64,000 nucleotides of DNA from a virus, in the IMG/VR virus record IMGVR_UViG_3300020057_000027, positions 1 to 64,000 of that record; one strand, written 5' to 3'. How positions within the stretch are numbered: position 1 is the stretch's first letter; every line of letters starts with the position of its first letter. A model generated the notes under the pieces. It had not been told where the DNA came from and searched no databases. It worked only from the letters and a program-made list of their open reading frames with translations. Shown in pieces: positions 47,829 to 55,983 of the stretch. The translations under genes and the position numbers were made by a program.

Positions 47829-49268
47829 ATGAATAAACTAATAACCTGTTGTCTTATTTTGTGTTGCTGTTGTAGTACAGCATATGCAACAAATAAAGAC
47901 AAATGTAAAGACAAATGTAAATCCCAAGGTAAAGACGTAGCTCATATCTGTAGTAATGCAGATCTTGATCGGGGCAAAGTAAATGTATGTCACGTACCTC
48001 CAGGATGTCCTAAAAATGAACATACAATTTGTGTATCGCAAAATGCGGTAGATAATGATGGTGTTGGTCACTTTCCTGGACAACACGGTGGAGATTATTT
48101 TGGTGTTTGTGAATCAGACCAAGGAAATCCTACACCAACTCCGACTGCTACACCTACAGCGACTCCGAGTTGTACTCCAACTCCTAGACCGAGTGCGAGC
48201 CCGACTCCAAACCCAAGTGTAAGTCCAACCCCTGAAGGTAGTCCAACTCCTCAGCCGAGTTCTACTCCAACTCCTGAACCAAGTGCGAGTCCAACTCCTC
48301 AGCCGAGTTCTACTCCAACTCCTCAGCCGAGTGCGAGTCCAACTCCTTCTGAAAAGGTTAAGATTTGTCACTTGACTGGTGAATCAGATCCTCGCGCAAT
48401 TAATATTGAAGTTGCGCTAGAAGCTCTCCCAGCACACATTCAGCACGGCGATCATCAAGGCGCTTGTGTGTTTGACTGTGCCGGTGCTCCATTCGGTGAA
48501 GCTACGGTAGATGCTTGTGGTATCTGCGGCGGCGATGGTTCAGCATGTAAAGGTTGTGATGGTACTGCAAACAGTGGTAAGAAACTAGACGATTGTGGAG
48601 TGTGTGGTGGACAAAACAACACATGTCTTGATTGTGCTGGTGTACCAAACGGTGGCAAGAAAACAGATAGTTGTGGTATGTGTGGTGGCGATGGTACATC
48701 ATGTGTAGATTGTTCTGGTATACCTAATGGTCCAAATAAACCCGACTCGTGTGGTGTTTGTTCTGGTTCAAATAGTTGTCTTGATTGTTCTGGAATTCCT
48801 AATGGTGGTACACTTGTAGATAAGTGTGGTACTTGTGGTGGTTCTGGTGGTGAAGTTACTAAGATTAGGATTGATAAGAAAAAGCTTATCAAGCTTGCTC
48901 ATACTTTACTTCTCAAGAAAACTATTCCTTACTTTAATGGTGCGGTAAAATGTAATAAAGCATTTACTAAACTTGCTGGTAAGGGTACTACTTCTGCAAA
49001 AGCTACACATAAAGCAATCGTAGAAGCTATTACTAAACTTAAGACTGAAGTGTTACTATGTCCTGGAGAATGTGAACGAGATATCAACAAAGAATTGTTG
49101 AAGCTTATTAGTTCTCTTGCAAAGACACAATACAAGTATGCTGCTCAAGCTCAACACGCTGGGCGCGCTGCATGTAAGAATGATGGTCCTGGACTTGCTC
49201 TAACCAAGCCAATTGAAAACAATATTCATACTATTGTTAATAATTGTCCAACACATGTGTGTAAGTAA
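47829..49268 (+). CDS. Secreted Cys-rich protein with Pro/Thr/Ser linker
   Basis: A 479-residue secreted-type protein. Residues 1-20 are a signal peptide, very Cys-rich, with an A-Y-A cleavage site. Residues ~53-95 and ~176-212 are two copies of a C-H-x-P/T-G...H-F-P-G/H-G-D...C domain seen in bacterial surface proteins. Between them lies a ~78-residue T-P-x-P-S-A-S-P linker. Residues ~213-345 hold five or six D-C-G-x-C-G-G-x-x-x-x-C repeats; the last ~130 residues are basic and helical. GGAG ribosome site and a strong terminator after the stop. Such a protein is very unusual for a phage; it could be a virion adhesin or a secreted effector. Confidence 0.7.
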   Translation: MNKLITCCLILCCCCSTAYATNKDKCKDKCKSQGKDVAHICSNADLDRGKVNVCHVPPGCPKNEHTICVSQNAVDNDGVGHFPGQHGGDYFGVCESDQGNPTPTPTATPTATPSCTPTPRPSASPTPNPSVSPTPEGSPTPQPSSTPTPEPSASPTPQPSSTPTPQPSASPTPSEKVKICHLTGESDPRAINIEVALEALPAHIQHGDHQGACVFDCAGAPFGEATVDACGICGGDGSACKGCDGTANSGKKLDDCGVCGGQNNTCLDCAGVPNGGKKTDSCGMCGGDGTSCVDCSGIPNGPNKPDSCGVCSGSNSCLDCSGIPNGGTLVDKCGTCGGSGGEVTKIRIDKKKLIKLAHTLLLKKTIPYFNGAVKCNKAFTKLAGKGTTSAKATHKAIVEAITKLKTEVLLCPGECERDINKELLKLISSLAKTQYKYAAQAQHAGRAACKNDGPGLALTKPIENNIHTIVNNCPTHVCK

Positions 49269-49281
49269 GTTGAAATAAACT

Positions 49282-49317
49282 AAGGGCGGGGTAGAAATAT
49301 CCCGCCCTTTCTTTTTG
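49282..49317 (+). terminator. Rho-independent terminator after the Cys-rich secreted protein gene
   Basis: Nine-base GC-rich stem AAGGGCGGG / CCCGCCCTT (49282-49290, 49301-49309), 10-base loop, then TTCTTTTT. Confidence 0.93.
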
Positions 49318-49328
49318 GGATATACATT

Positions 49329-49835
49329 ATGAAAATGACAGTGATGCTTATTGCTACTATTGGATCTTTAATTTACCCTCAAGATATTCAGATGAATCCA
49401 ATGCCAAAATATATTATACCACAACATAAAGAAACTTTAGCTGAACAGATAATTAGAATTTCATTAAAGTATCAGATAAATCCTAAACTAATTTTTTCAA
49501 TAATTCAACAAGAAAGCAAATTCAATTCACTAGCAATATCAAAAAAAGGCGCTGTAGGTTTAATGCAGTTGATGCCAAAAACTGCTAAGTGGTTAAAAGT
49601 TGACCGCCATCATCCAGAACAAAATCTTGATGGTGGTATTAGATATCTTGCCATGCAATTACGTAAATATAAATCAGTAAAGCTTGCATTGGCCGCTTAC
49701 AATGCAGGTCCAGGAAATGTTGATAAATACAATAAGACAATACCTCCGTTTAAACAAACAGAGGTTTATATAAAAAATATTTGTTCGGTGTACCAAAGAT
49801 GCGAGCATTTTTCATCTTCAATAATCTCAGGGTAG
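49329..49835 (+). CDS. Lytic transglycosylase (SLT-type)
   Basis: A 168-residue soluble-lytic-transglycosylase-like enzyme. Catalytic Glu62 lies in I-I-Q-Q-E-S-K-F-N, followed by G-A-V-G-L-M-Q-L-M-P and A-L-A-A-Y-N-A-G-P-G-N-V, all diagnostic. Residues 1-15 are a hydrophobic start that could be a signal peptide or membrane anchor. It cleaves murein with 1,6-anhydro product formation. It is placed with lysis genes, so it may help release or act on the wall during entry. Its 3' end overlaps the next gene. Confidence 0.9.
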   Translation: MKMTVMLIATIGSLIYPQDIQMNPMPKYIIPQHKETLAEQIIRISLKYQINPKLIFSIIQQESKFNSLAISKKGAVGLMQLMPKTAKWLKVDRHHPEQNLDGGIRYLAMQLRKYKSVKLALAAYNAGPGNVDKYNKTIPPFKQTEVYIKNICSVYQRCEHFSSSIISG

Positions 49836-50197
49836 ACAAGTTTAGACTTGATGATGCTCCGTTTCCTGGATTTGAGTTACTAACTTGGGAAGATCACACA
49901 AAGGTTTTTGGAACATTGTGGGATATGGGTGAAGATGCTGGATACACACAGATAGGAAATTCATACGTAGCTGGACAATTATGGATAGCACACGATCTGA
50001 ATCAGATAGATGAGTTAGAATATTTCCTTGGAGCTAAGTCAGGTTTAACAGAGCCGTGTAAAGTAAAAGCTCTTGTGGAAGATAAAGAAATAAAAGAAGA
50101 AATAGATGCTACAGTCTACAAACTTAAAAAAATTGATACTATATATAAGATAGTTGATGATGGTTACTGGTTGATTAAACGACAAATGATGAGATAA
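49799..50197 (+). CDS. Possible gamma-glutamylcyclotransferase-like (AIG2) protein
   Basis: A 132-residue protein from ATG 49799, within the 3' end of the transglycosylase gene (37-base overlap). The order F-F-I-F-N-N-L-R, G-F-E-L-L-T-W, V-F-G-T-L-W-D-M and I-D-E-L-E-Y-F-L-G resembles small GGCT/AIG2 barrels (Y-G-x-L-R, G-x-L-Y-x-I, L-D-x-x-E-G), but the catalytic Glu is not certain. A TTG start at 49781 is possible. Low confidence in function. Confidence 0.4.
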   Translation: MRAFFIFNNLRVDKFRLDDAPFPGFELLTWEDHTKVFGTLWDMGEDAGYTQIGNSYVAGQLWIAHDLNQIDELEYFLGAKSGLTEPCKVKALVEDKEIKEEIDATVYKLKKIDTIYKIVDDGYWLIKRQMMR

Positions 50198-50201
50198 TAT
50201 T

Positions 50202-50612
50202 ATGCCTCCACAAATACTTGCTTTAATATTTAATAAGTACACAGCCGCAATAGTTCTTGTTCTAAGTGTATTGGGTTATATTTACTTCCTTCGCCATTCG
50301 GTTGAAGTTCTACAGAAAGAAAAAACAGAATTACTTTTGGTTGTAGAGCAACAGAAACGTGCAGTAGAACAGATGCAAAAAGATATTGCTAATGTTGTAA
50401 AAGCAAAAGATGATCTTGTAGCCGCAAAAGAAAGTCTTGATGCTGAAAAGAAAAAGCTAGAAGAAACGTTATACAGAGAAACCAAGAAAAAGAAATCATT
50501 AGAAGAACTAGCACAAAAGAAAACTACATTAGTTCAGAAGCTAGTTAATAAAGCCACCCAGGAAGTTTTTGATTGTTTTGAAGTAATTAGTGCAGGCGGA
50601 GATTGCAAGTGA
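50202..50612 (+). CDS. Inner-membrane spanin-like protein
   Basis: A 136-residue protein with one N-terminal membrane span (A-A-I-V-L-V-L-S-V-L-G-Y-I-Y-F-L, residues ~14-30) followed by a ~90-residue coiled coil and a short C-terminal end containing two Cys. This is the architecture of Rz-type i-spanins, which bridge to an outer-membrane lipoprotein and disrupt the outer membrane at lysis. Two small lipoprotein genes follow with overlaps, as expected for Rz/Rz1. Confidence 0.65.
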   Translation: MPPQILALIFNKYTAAIVLVLSVLGYIYFLRHSVEVLQKEKTELLLVVEQQKRAVEQMQKDIANVVKAKDDLVAAKESLDAEKKKLEETLYRETKKKKSLEELAQKKTTLVQKLVNKATQEVFDCFEVISAGGDCK

Positions 50613-50737
50613 AATTTATATTATGTTTAGTTATAATGTTTTGTTTTGGTTGTGCCTGTAAAAGTAAACCAAAAAGTGATTGTAATTTAGACCCAGCCAC
50701 GGGATTAATATTATGTATTTGTAAAGGTGTAAAATGA
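50609..50737 (+). CDS. Small lipoprotein, candidate o-spanin (GTG start)
   Basis: A 42-residue peptide from GTG 50609, overlapping the i-spanin stop, with a GGAG ribosome site eight bases upstream. The sequence has a hydrophobic leader ending in a lipobox-like F-G-C-A-C and then a short Lys/Pro/Asp tail, with five to six Cys. Size and position fit Rz1-type o-spanins. Its stop overlaps the next ATG. Confidence 0.5.
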   Translation: MKFILCLVIMFCFGCACKSKPKSDCNLDPATGLILCICKGVK

Positions 50738-51063
50738 AAAATATAATTGTAAGTCTATTAATGTTGTGTATGCTAACTGGTTGTGGGTTAAATACCTTTA
50801 CAACACCAACGGAAAGAGTTCCACTTAATCTTTCTCAGCCAGCTCCACTTAAACTTAAGAAGGTTGAGTTTGTCGTTATTCATAAAGACAATGCTGCCAC
50901 AGTATTTGCTGAACTTGAAAAGCAAGGTCTTCAGCCTGTAGTGTTTGCTTTAACTGGTGCTGATTATAAAGCACTAGCGATCAATGTTGGTGATATTAAA
51001 ACACATCTTTTACTACAAAGAAAAATTATCATTCTATATAAACATTACTACGAGGGGAAATAA
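50734..51063 (+). CDS. Lipoprotein (109 aa), lysis region
   Basis: A 109-residue lipoprotein: signal peptide with L-T-G-C lipobox (Cys17), a Thr/Pro stretch, P-L-N-L-S-Q-P-A-P-L-K-L, then an alpha/beta domain (V-E-F-V-V-I-H...F-A-E-L-E-K-Q-G). Similar lipoproteins sit in the lysis region of T4-like aquatic phages. It may be the real outer-membrane spanin partner instead of the 42-residue peptide. AAGGTG ribosome site. Confidence 0.6.
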   Translation: MKNIIVSLLMLCMLTGCGLNTFTTPTERVPLNLSQPAPLKLKKVEFVVIHKDNAATVFAELEKQGLQPVVFALTGADYKALAINVGDIKTHLLLQRKIIILYKHYYEGK

Positions 51064-51303
51064 ATGGCTAAAGAAAAGAAAGAGAAGAAACCAAGAAAAG
51101 CTAAACAAGCAACACAAGAACAACTTCTTCCGTCAAAGATTATAGAAGTTGATAAAGATGCTGTAGCTGTTGGAGTCCAAGAAAAGGTTGTCGTATCTCA
51201 AGAGAAGAAGAGATTACTTCCTCACCAATTAGTTCAAACTCTTGAAGCTCTCCTTGTCCGAGTGTCCAATCTGGAAGTAGAAGTAAAAGCACTAAAAAAA
51301 TAG
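51064..51303 (+). CDS. Hypothetical basic protein (79 aa)
   Basis: A 79-residue protein with a Lys-rich N-terminus (KEKKEKKPRKAK) and a C-terminal coiled-coil heptad (L-V-Q-T-L-E-A-L-L-V-R-V-S-N-L-E-V-E-V). It starts directly after the lipoprotein stop with a GGGGAA ribosome site. Possibly DNA- or virion-binding; no family recognised. Confidence 0.5.
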   Translation: MAKEKKEKKPRKAKQATQEQLLPSKIIEVDKDAVAVGVQEKVVVSQEKKRLLPHQLVQTLEALLVRVSNLEVEVKALKK

Positions 51304-51332
51304 TTGCCTTTATTTGTCCGATTTGATATACT
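51304..51332 (+). promoter_or_regulatory. Sigma70-type promoter
   Basis: TTGCCT (51304-51309), 17-base spacer, extended -10 TG-A-TATACT (51327-51332), before the hydroxylase-primase-ThyX group. Confidence 0.7.
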
Positions 51333-51360
51333 GTATTTGTTATTTTAAGTGAGAAATATT

Positions 51361-52623
51361 ATGGGAACTCCACGCTACAATCAAACACCAGAACAAATGA
51401 AACCTTGGCAGAAAGGTTTTGATATAAAAGAAATTGAAGACTACAGATCTACTTTTGATTGTAGTTATAATAAGTTTGCCAGAGGTCCATTCTCTACGTG
51501 GAACAATCCTAAAGTTGCCGATAGTCTTTCTAAACAGCGTATAGTTGAATTATGTGAATGTTATTACGAAAATTTAGGTGGTGGTAAAAACGGCAAACTT
51601 TTATATTGCGAAAACGTTCCTTGTCCTGGATACATTGATACTCATATAGCAAAAACATCTACTGATATTGTGATGTATTTTGATGTTGTGATTGGTCGTA
51701 AGCTTAGAGGTGATAGAATTATTAATGCTATTGCTTATAGTCAAGGTGTTTCAGAAGCTCCAGATATTGCTGCCTTCATTTCACGTATTAATGAATGGCG
51801 AGAACCTATTTGGTTTTATATTTGGGAAGAAGATCCAGTTCAAAAAGAAATTGCTTTAGGTGCAGGCTTCAAAAAGATTGGTGTTAAGATTAGTTCATTC
51901 TCTGAGGTATATGGTATTTACTTCCGAGATGGTGACAATGAGACACCGACTCGGAAACATCCAGTTGTAGATCAAGCTGAACTTGCTTATATGTTACAGC
52001 TTAAAACTCTTCCTGATTTTAAAGCATTAGCTGAAGCAATGGGTGATCGTATTCGTGAACTTGATGGAGAGTTTGCTAATCACTATTCAAAATATAATAA
52101 GTCTAAAGCTTGGGGTGCGTTGTCTATTAGAGGTTATTCTTCTGAAATAACAATGATTGAAAAACCTTCTTGTATGAATGAAGCGTGGCAGAAAGAACAC
52201 GAAAACGATAATCTAGTATTACAAGATACTGAATTACGTAAAAAGTTTCCTGAACTTGAAAAGATACTCAGAGATTTTCCAAGTACAAATTTTGACCGTA
52301 TCAGATTGATGAGACTTCAACCAGGAGGCGGTGAATTATCTAGGCACGTAGATCACGTTGAAGGTGATTCTGGAATCTCTGATGGACGTATTATGAGGTT
52401 TCATATTCCTATTATAACTAATCCTAAAGTATTATTCACTATGTGGAACACAAACGGCGAGAAAGTAGAACAGACAATGAAACAGGGTGAAGCTTGGTTA
52501 TTTGATTTTCGTAAGCCGCATATGGCAGTAAATGGTGGTGATGATATTCGTATTCATCTTGTAATTGACGTTGTAATGGACGAAAAATTCCGCAAGCTGA
52601 TACGAGAAAATCTATGCAATTAA
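51361..52623 (+). CDS. GNAT-like plus aspartyl/asparaginyl beta-hydroxylase-like fusion
   Basis: A 420-residue protein. The C-terminal half fits a 2-oxoglutarate/Fe(II) aspartyl/asparaginyl hydroxylase: R-L-M-R-L-Q-P-G-G-G...H-V-D-H, R-F-H-I-P-I-I-T-N-P, and G-E-A-W-L-F-D...H-M-A-V-N-G-G-D-D-I-R-I-H-L (iron ligands His/Asp and His, Arg for 2-oxoglutarate). The N-terminal ~200 residues, with A-L-G-A-G-F-K-K-I-G, look like a GNAT-type acyltransferase domain. Another GNAT enzyme follows, overlapping by ten bases. The substrate is unknown; protein modification is plausible. ATG 51361 is chosen over GTG 51349. Confidence 0.65.
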   Translation: MGTPRYNQTPEQMKPWQKGFDIKEIEDYRSTFDCSYNKFARGPFSTWNNPKVADSLSKQRIVELCECYYENLGGGKNGKLLYCENVPCPGYIDTHIAKTSTDIVMYFDVVIGRKLRGDRIINAIAYSQGVSEAPDIAAFISRINEWREPIWFYIWEEDPVQKEIALGAGFKKIGVKISSFSEVYGIYFRDGDNETPTRKHPVVDQAELAYMLQLKTLPDFKALAEAMGDRIRELDGEFANHYSKYNKSKAWGALSIRGYSSEITMIEKPSCMNEAWQKEHENDNLVLQDTELRKKFPELEKILRDFPSTNFDRIRLMRLQPGGGELSRHVDHVEGDSGISDGRIMRFHIPIITNPKVLFTMWNTNGEKVEQTMKQGEAWLFDFRKPHMAVNGGDDIRIHLVIDVVMDEKFRKLIRENLCN

Positions 52624-53045
52624 ATCATGCAGATTTAGATGACTTGAATGAAATCTTTCAAGCTTTCTATAAAAACAAAACTTGGTTCCCTCATATCCGA
52701 AAGGACTATCTACGTAGACAGATCGAAAGAGGTAACTGTATTTTTGAGCAGGGAGTTATAATCACATATAACGAATATCAAAAAAGACAAAGAATAGGCA
52801 CTCAAGAAGCCAAACGTGGAGATATAATTCTACATCAAATATTAAATGCTCAAGAAGGTTCAGGTAAAGCTGGATTGATATTAGAGCAGTTTTTTAAACT
52901 AGTTAATAAGCCAGTATGGTTGACCGTGAGAGCAGAAAATAGTAGAGCAATCCAATTCTATGAAAAACACGGTATGAAAAACGTTGGAGAAACTTCTTGG
53001 CTTGGTGGAACGATGAAGGGTGTTGTGTTCCTTAAAGAAGTATGA
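52614..53045 (+). CDS. GNAT-family acetyltransferase
   Basis: A 143-residue GNAT enzyme: G-S-G-K-A-G in the acetyl-CoA loop, then L-T-V-R-A-E-N-S-R-A-I-Q-F-Y-E-K-H-G-M-K-N-V-G (motif B with the N-x-x-A-x-x-F-Y-x-x-x-G-F pattern). It overlaps the hydroxylase fusion by ten bases, so the two likely act in one modification pathway. The acceptor is unknown. Confidence 0.82.
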   Translation: MQLNHADLDDLNEIFQAFYKNKTWFPHIRKDYLRRQIERGNCIFEQGVIITYNEYQKRQRIGTQEAKRGDIILHQILNAQEGSGKAGLILEQFFKLVNKPVWLTVRAENSRAIQFYEKHGMKNVGETSWLGGTMKGVVFLKEV

Positions 53046-53051
53046 TATGAT
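53023..53051 (+). promoter_or_regulatory. Promoter for primase, predicted leaderless
   Basis: TTGTGT (53023-53028), 17-base spacer, extended -10 TG-A-TATGAT (53046-53051), six bases before ATG 53058, which has no ribosome site. Confidence 0.5.
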
Positions 53052-53057
53052 TAGATC

Positions 53058-54065
53058 ATGCAGTATCTTGATGTAAAATATATAAATCTGTGTGGATCTC
53101 AATTACGTAATTTCAAGCGTAAAGATAAAGACACGTATAATTGTTCGTGTCCAATCTGCGGTGACAGTGAAAAGAAGTTATCTAAAGCAAGAGGTTTTTT
53201 CTTAGCCAAAGGAACCTCAGTATATTATCACTGCCATAATTGCGGTATCAGTCTTTCATTCGCACATTTTTTGAAGAAAGTTTTCCCTCTTCAGTATAAT
53301 GAATATATTCTTGAGAAATATAAAGATAAAAAAGAAACAACTATTAGCATCCCAGCTCCTATAGTTAAAATACCATTAAAGAAAATGGTATCACAACACG
53401 CAACATCTATAGATCTTTTAGATGATGCTCATTATGCTAAAGAGTATATTAAAGCAAGAATGATTCCAGAAGATAAACTTTCTTTGTTATATTTTACTGA
53501 TGATTTTGCAAAGCTTACAGAAGATCTGTTTCCCGGCCAGTATCCATCATTACGTTCTAATGATGCTAGAATTGTAATACCATTCTTTAATAAACAGAAT
53601 GAAGTCATAGGACTTCAGGGTAGATCATTAGATGGTGATAGTCAGTTGAGATATATTACTGCAAGAGCTAATAAAGAAGTAGCATTGATTTTCGGTCAAG
53701 AGCGGCTAGACTTAACTAAAAAAGTTTTAGTTGTTGAAGGTCCGATTGATAGTTTGTTTCTTCCAAATTGTTTAGCTGTGGCAAGTTCAGATCTTGAAAG
53801 ATCTTTTCGCGTTGTTACTAACATTAATGATTATGTTTTGGTGTTTGATAATGAACCAAGAAATAAAGAAATTGTTTCTTTAGTATCAGCCGCAGTAGAA
53901 AATAATAGAACTGTTTGTATTTGGCCACAACAGTTTCAAGAAAAAGATATCAATGATATGGTTAGAGTTGGACATTCTAAAGAAGAAATATATAAAGAGA
54001 TTCTTGCTAATTCTTTCTCTGGTATTAGAGCTAAAATGAAACTGGCTGAATGGAAAAGGTGTTGA
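53058..54065 (+). CDS. 61: DNA primase gp61 (DnaG type)
   Basis: A 335-residue primase (T4 gp61 is 342). Zinc-ribbon cysteines are at 31, 34 (C-P-I-C), 59 and 62 (C-H-N-C). The Toprim core is V-V-E-G-P-I-D-S-L (around residue 222) with V-F-D-N-E later. It makes RNA primers for Okazaki fragments as part of the gp41-gp61 primosome. The start codon sits at a predicted transcript start without a ribosome site. It ends one base before a 77-residue gene. Confidence 0.93.
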   Translation: MQYLDVKYINLCGSQLRNFKRKDKDTYNCSCPICGDSEKKLSKARGFFLAKGTSVYYHCHNCGISLSFAHFLKKVFPLQYNEYILEKYKDKKETTISIPAPIVKIPLKKMVSQHATSIDLLDDAHYAKEYIKARMIPEDKLSLLYFTDDFAKLTEDLFPGQYPSLRSNDARIVIPFFNKQNEVIGLQGRSLDGDSQLRYITARANKEVALIFGQERLDLTKKVLVVEGPIDSLFLPNCLAVASSDLERSFRVVTNINDYVLVFDNEPRNKEIVSLVSAAVENNRTVCIWPQQFQEKDINDMVRVGHSKEEIYKEILANSFSGIRAKMKLAEWKRC

Positions 54066-54066
54066 G

Positions 54067-54300
54067 ATGACTTTAATTGTTTTTGAAATATTCACGCAAA
54101 GTTTAGTATTAGGAGATACTTTTTCTAAGGGTTTATATTTTCGTAGTGCTACCGTAGTTAAGAAAGCTAAAGCTATAGCAAAACAAAATAACTGGAAAAA
54201 AGTTAAAGTGGAAGGATATAAATTTGTTTGGGGTGAAGCAGATGATTATGGACTTCTTGCTGGTGTTTATATAATAGAAAGAACGATAAGTGAGGAATAA
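54067..54300 (+). CDS. Hypothetical 77-aa protein
   Basis: A small basic alpha/beta protein starting one base after the primase stop, spaced three bases from thyX, so co-transcribed with both. No recognised motif; the V-V-K-K-A-K-A-I-A-K-Q-N-N-W-K-K segment is an amphipathic helix. Confidence 0.5.
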   Translation: MTLIVFEIFTQSLVLGDTFSKGLYFRSATVVKKAKAIAKQNNWKKVKVEGYKFVWGEADDYGLLAGVYIIERTISEE

Positions 54301-54303
54301 AAT

Positions 54304-55938
54304 ATGACTGATGAAGAACAGAAGACCAAACGACACGAAGCATTAACAAAACTAACACAGATGTCCCAAGATATGGGTTTATATGATACACCTGAAGACA
54401 GAATTGTCCGAGTCCTAGATAAAGGATTTGTTCGTCTAGTTGATAGTATGGGTAATGATAGTTCTATCGTACAAGCTGCCAGAGTTTCTTATGGAGAAGG
54501 CACTAAGAAAGTTAGTGAAGATGAAGGCCTCATTAGATATCTTCTAAGACATAGACATACTACACCAATGGAGATGGTTCAATTTAAGTTCCACGTTAAG
54601 GCGCCAATATTTGTTATTCGCCAATGGCACCGCCATAGAACTTGGTGTTTATCTGGAGATACCGAATTGTGGTATGATAGTCCTAGTTCAATCAGAGAAG
54701 GCACAAAAGGTAGAAATAAAATTACTATTGCAGATTTTTATGATAAATGGCACCACGGCGCCAAGCCTATTACTACACAAGATGGTATTATTATGAGAAT
54801 GCCATTAAAAAAATATTTAGAAAAAAGATCATTCAGGTGTTTGAATGAAGAAAATAAAACCATAGAACATACCAATATTACTGACGTATGGAAATCTGGC
54901 ATTAAACATATATTTGAAATTGAGTTAGAAAACGGATATAAAATAAAAACATCTCAAGATCATTTATTTTATACTGAAAATGGTTGGAAAAAATTAAAGG
55001 AGTTTGTTGGCATAAAAAATACAGATATTGTGTATTGGGATGATATTTCTCTTTATACTAACGGACAGTCAGTAAATTCTAGTTATTTTGAAAAAGGTAG
55101 TATTCCTTGGAATAATAATATAAAAATCCCACCAGAAGAAAAGAAAGCAAAATGTCATCGGGGTCATCACTTGGTAGGTAAACTAAGCAAAATTAAAAAA
55201 GTCTCTTATGTGGGACAGGAATATACCTATGATATCTCCGTTTCTGGTTCTTTTCATAATTTTATTGCTAATGGTTTTGTAGTCCATAATTCTTATAATG
55301 AAGAATCAGGAAGATATTCTGAAATGAAAAATGAATATTATGTTCCAGATCCCAGTAAAGTCACCTTTCAAAATCCTAATAATAAACAAGGCGGCACAGA
55401 TGATATCATAACACCTTTTAATATTAAGAATCCTGATGATTGGTGGGATTGTTTAACTCCAGAACAAATTGCTTCTACTTGGAACTGGCAGAAATATTTT
55501 GAAGACGAACAAAAATTAACTAGACATAATTATGAAAGATATTTGAATAGTGGAATGAGAAAAGAGTTAGCAAGAATTAATCTTCCTTTAGCTCAATATT
55601 CTCAGATGTATGGATGTGTAGATCTACATAATCTCTTCCACTTCTTGAAGTTGCGCCAAGATCCTCATGCACAATATGAGATTAGAGTTTATGCTGATGC
55701 GTTGCTTCAGTTAATCCAACCTATTGTTCCTGTGGCAGTTAAAGCATATGAAGATTATATTCTTAATTCTGTTACATTAACAGGTAAAGATATAGAAGCA
55801 TTGAAAGATGCACTACGTTCTGTGGATGAAAGTTTATTTTTTGGTAGTGCTATCGGCTCGGCCGCCAATACTGTTTTTTCCAATAAGAGAGAAAAAGATG
55901 AATTCCTAGCAAAAATTCAACGTCTAAAACATATATAG
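54304..55938 (+). CDS. thyX: Flavin-dependent thymidylate synthase ThyX with intein
   Basis: A 544-residue precursor; the mature enzyme is 329 residues. The ThyX signature R-H-R-x-x-S-x-N-E-x-S-x-R is interrupted: R-H-R-T-W, intein, [15 protein letters not shown] (FAD/dUMP contacts) and R-x-x-L-P-L-A-Q-Y-S are present. ThyX converts dUMP to dTMP with NADPH and methylene-folate, complementing dUTPase. It is longer than bacterial ThyX, with an ~80-residue insertion after the signature. GAGGAATA ribosome site. Confidence 0.94.
   Translation: MTDEEQKTKRHEALTKLTQMSQDMGLYDTPEDRIVRVLDKGFVRLVDSMGNDSSIVQAARVSYGEGTKKVSEDEGLIRYLLRHRHTTPMEMVQFKFHVKAPIFVIRQWHRHRTWCLSGDTELWYDSPSSIREGTKGRNKITIADFYDKWHHGAKPITTQDGIIMRMPLKKYLEKRSFRCLNEENKTIEHTNITDVWKSGIKHIFEIELENGYKIKTSQDHLFYTENGWKKLKEFVGIKNTDIVYWDDISLYTNGQSVNSSYFEKGSIPWNNNIKIPPEEKKAKCHRGHHLVGKLSKIKKVSYVGQEYTYDISVSGSFHNFIANGFVVHNSYNEESGRYSEMKNEYYVPDPSKVTFQNPNNKQGGTDDIITPFNIKNPDDWWDCLTPEQIASTWNWQKYFEDEQKLTRHNYERYLNSGMRKELARINLPLAQYSQMYGCVDLHNLFHFLKLRQDPHAQYEIRVYADALLQLIQPIVPVAVKAYEDYILNSVTLTGKDIEALKDALRSVDESLFFGSAIGSAANTVFSNKREKDEFLAKIQRLKHI
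54646..55290 (+). other. Mini-intein in ThyX signature motif
   Basis: Residues 115-329 (215 residues): starts [12 protein letters not shown], has block B (K-T-S-Q-D-H-L-F), and ends F-V-V-H-N with Ser at +1. No LAGLIDADG helices; instead a segment with G-S-I-P-W-N-N-N and H-R-G-H-H looks like remnants of an HNH-type endonuclease. Probably splices but no longer homes. Confidence 0.9.
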
Positions 55939-55983
55939 TATTAGGTCGTCTATACCTAATATAAAAAGGGTAAGTGAAACATA

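Noticed and set aside
48114-48892. Arg/Trp-rich and Pro-rich minus-strand frames
   Set aside because: Antisense of the T-P-x-P-S linker and Cys repeats of the secreted protein.
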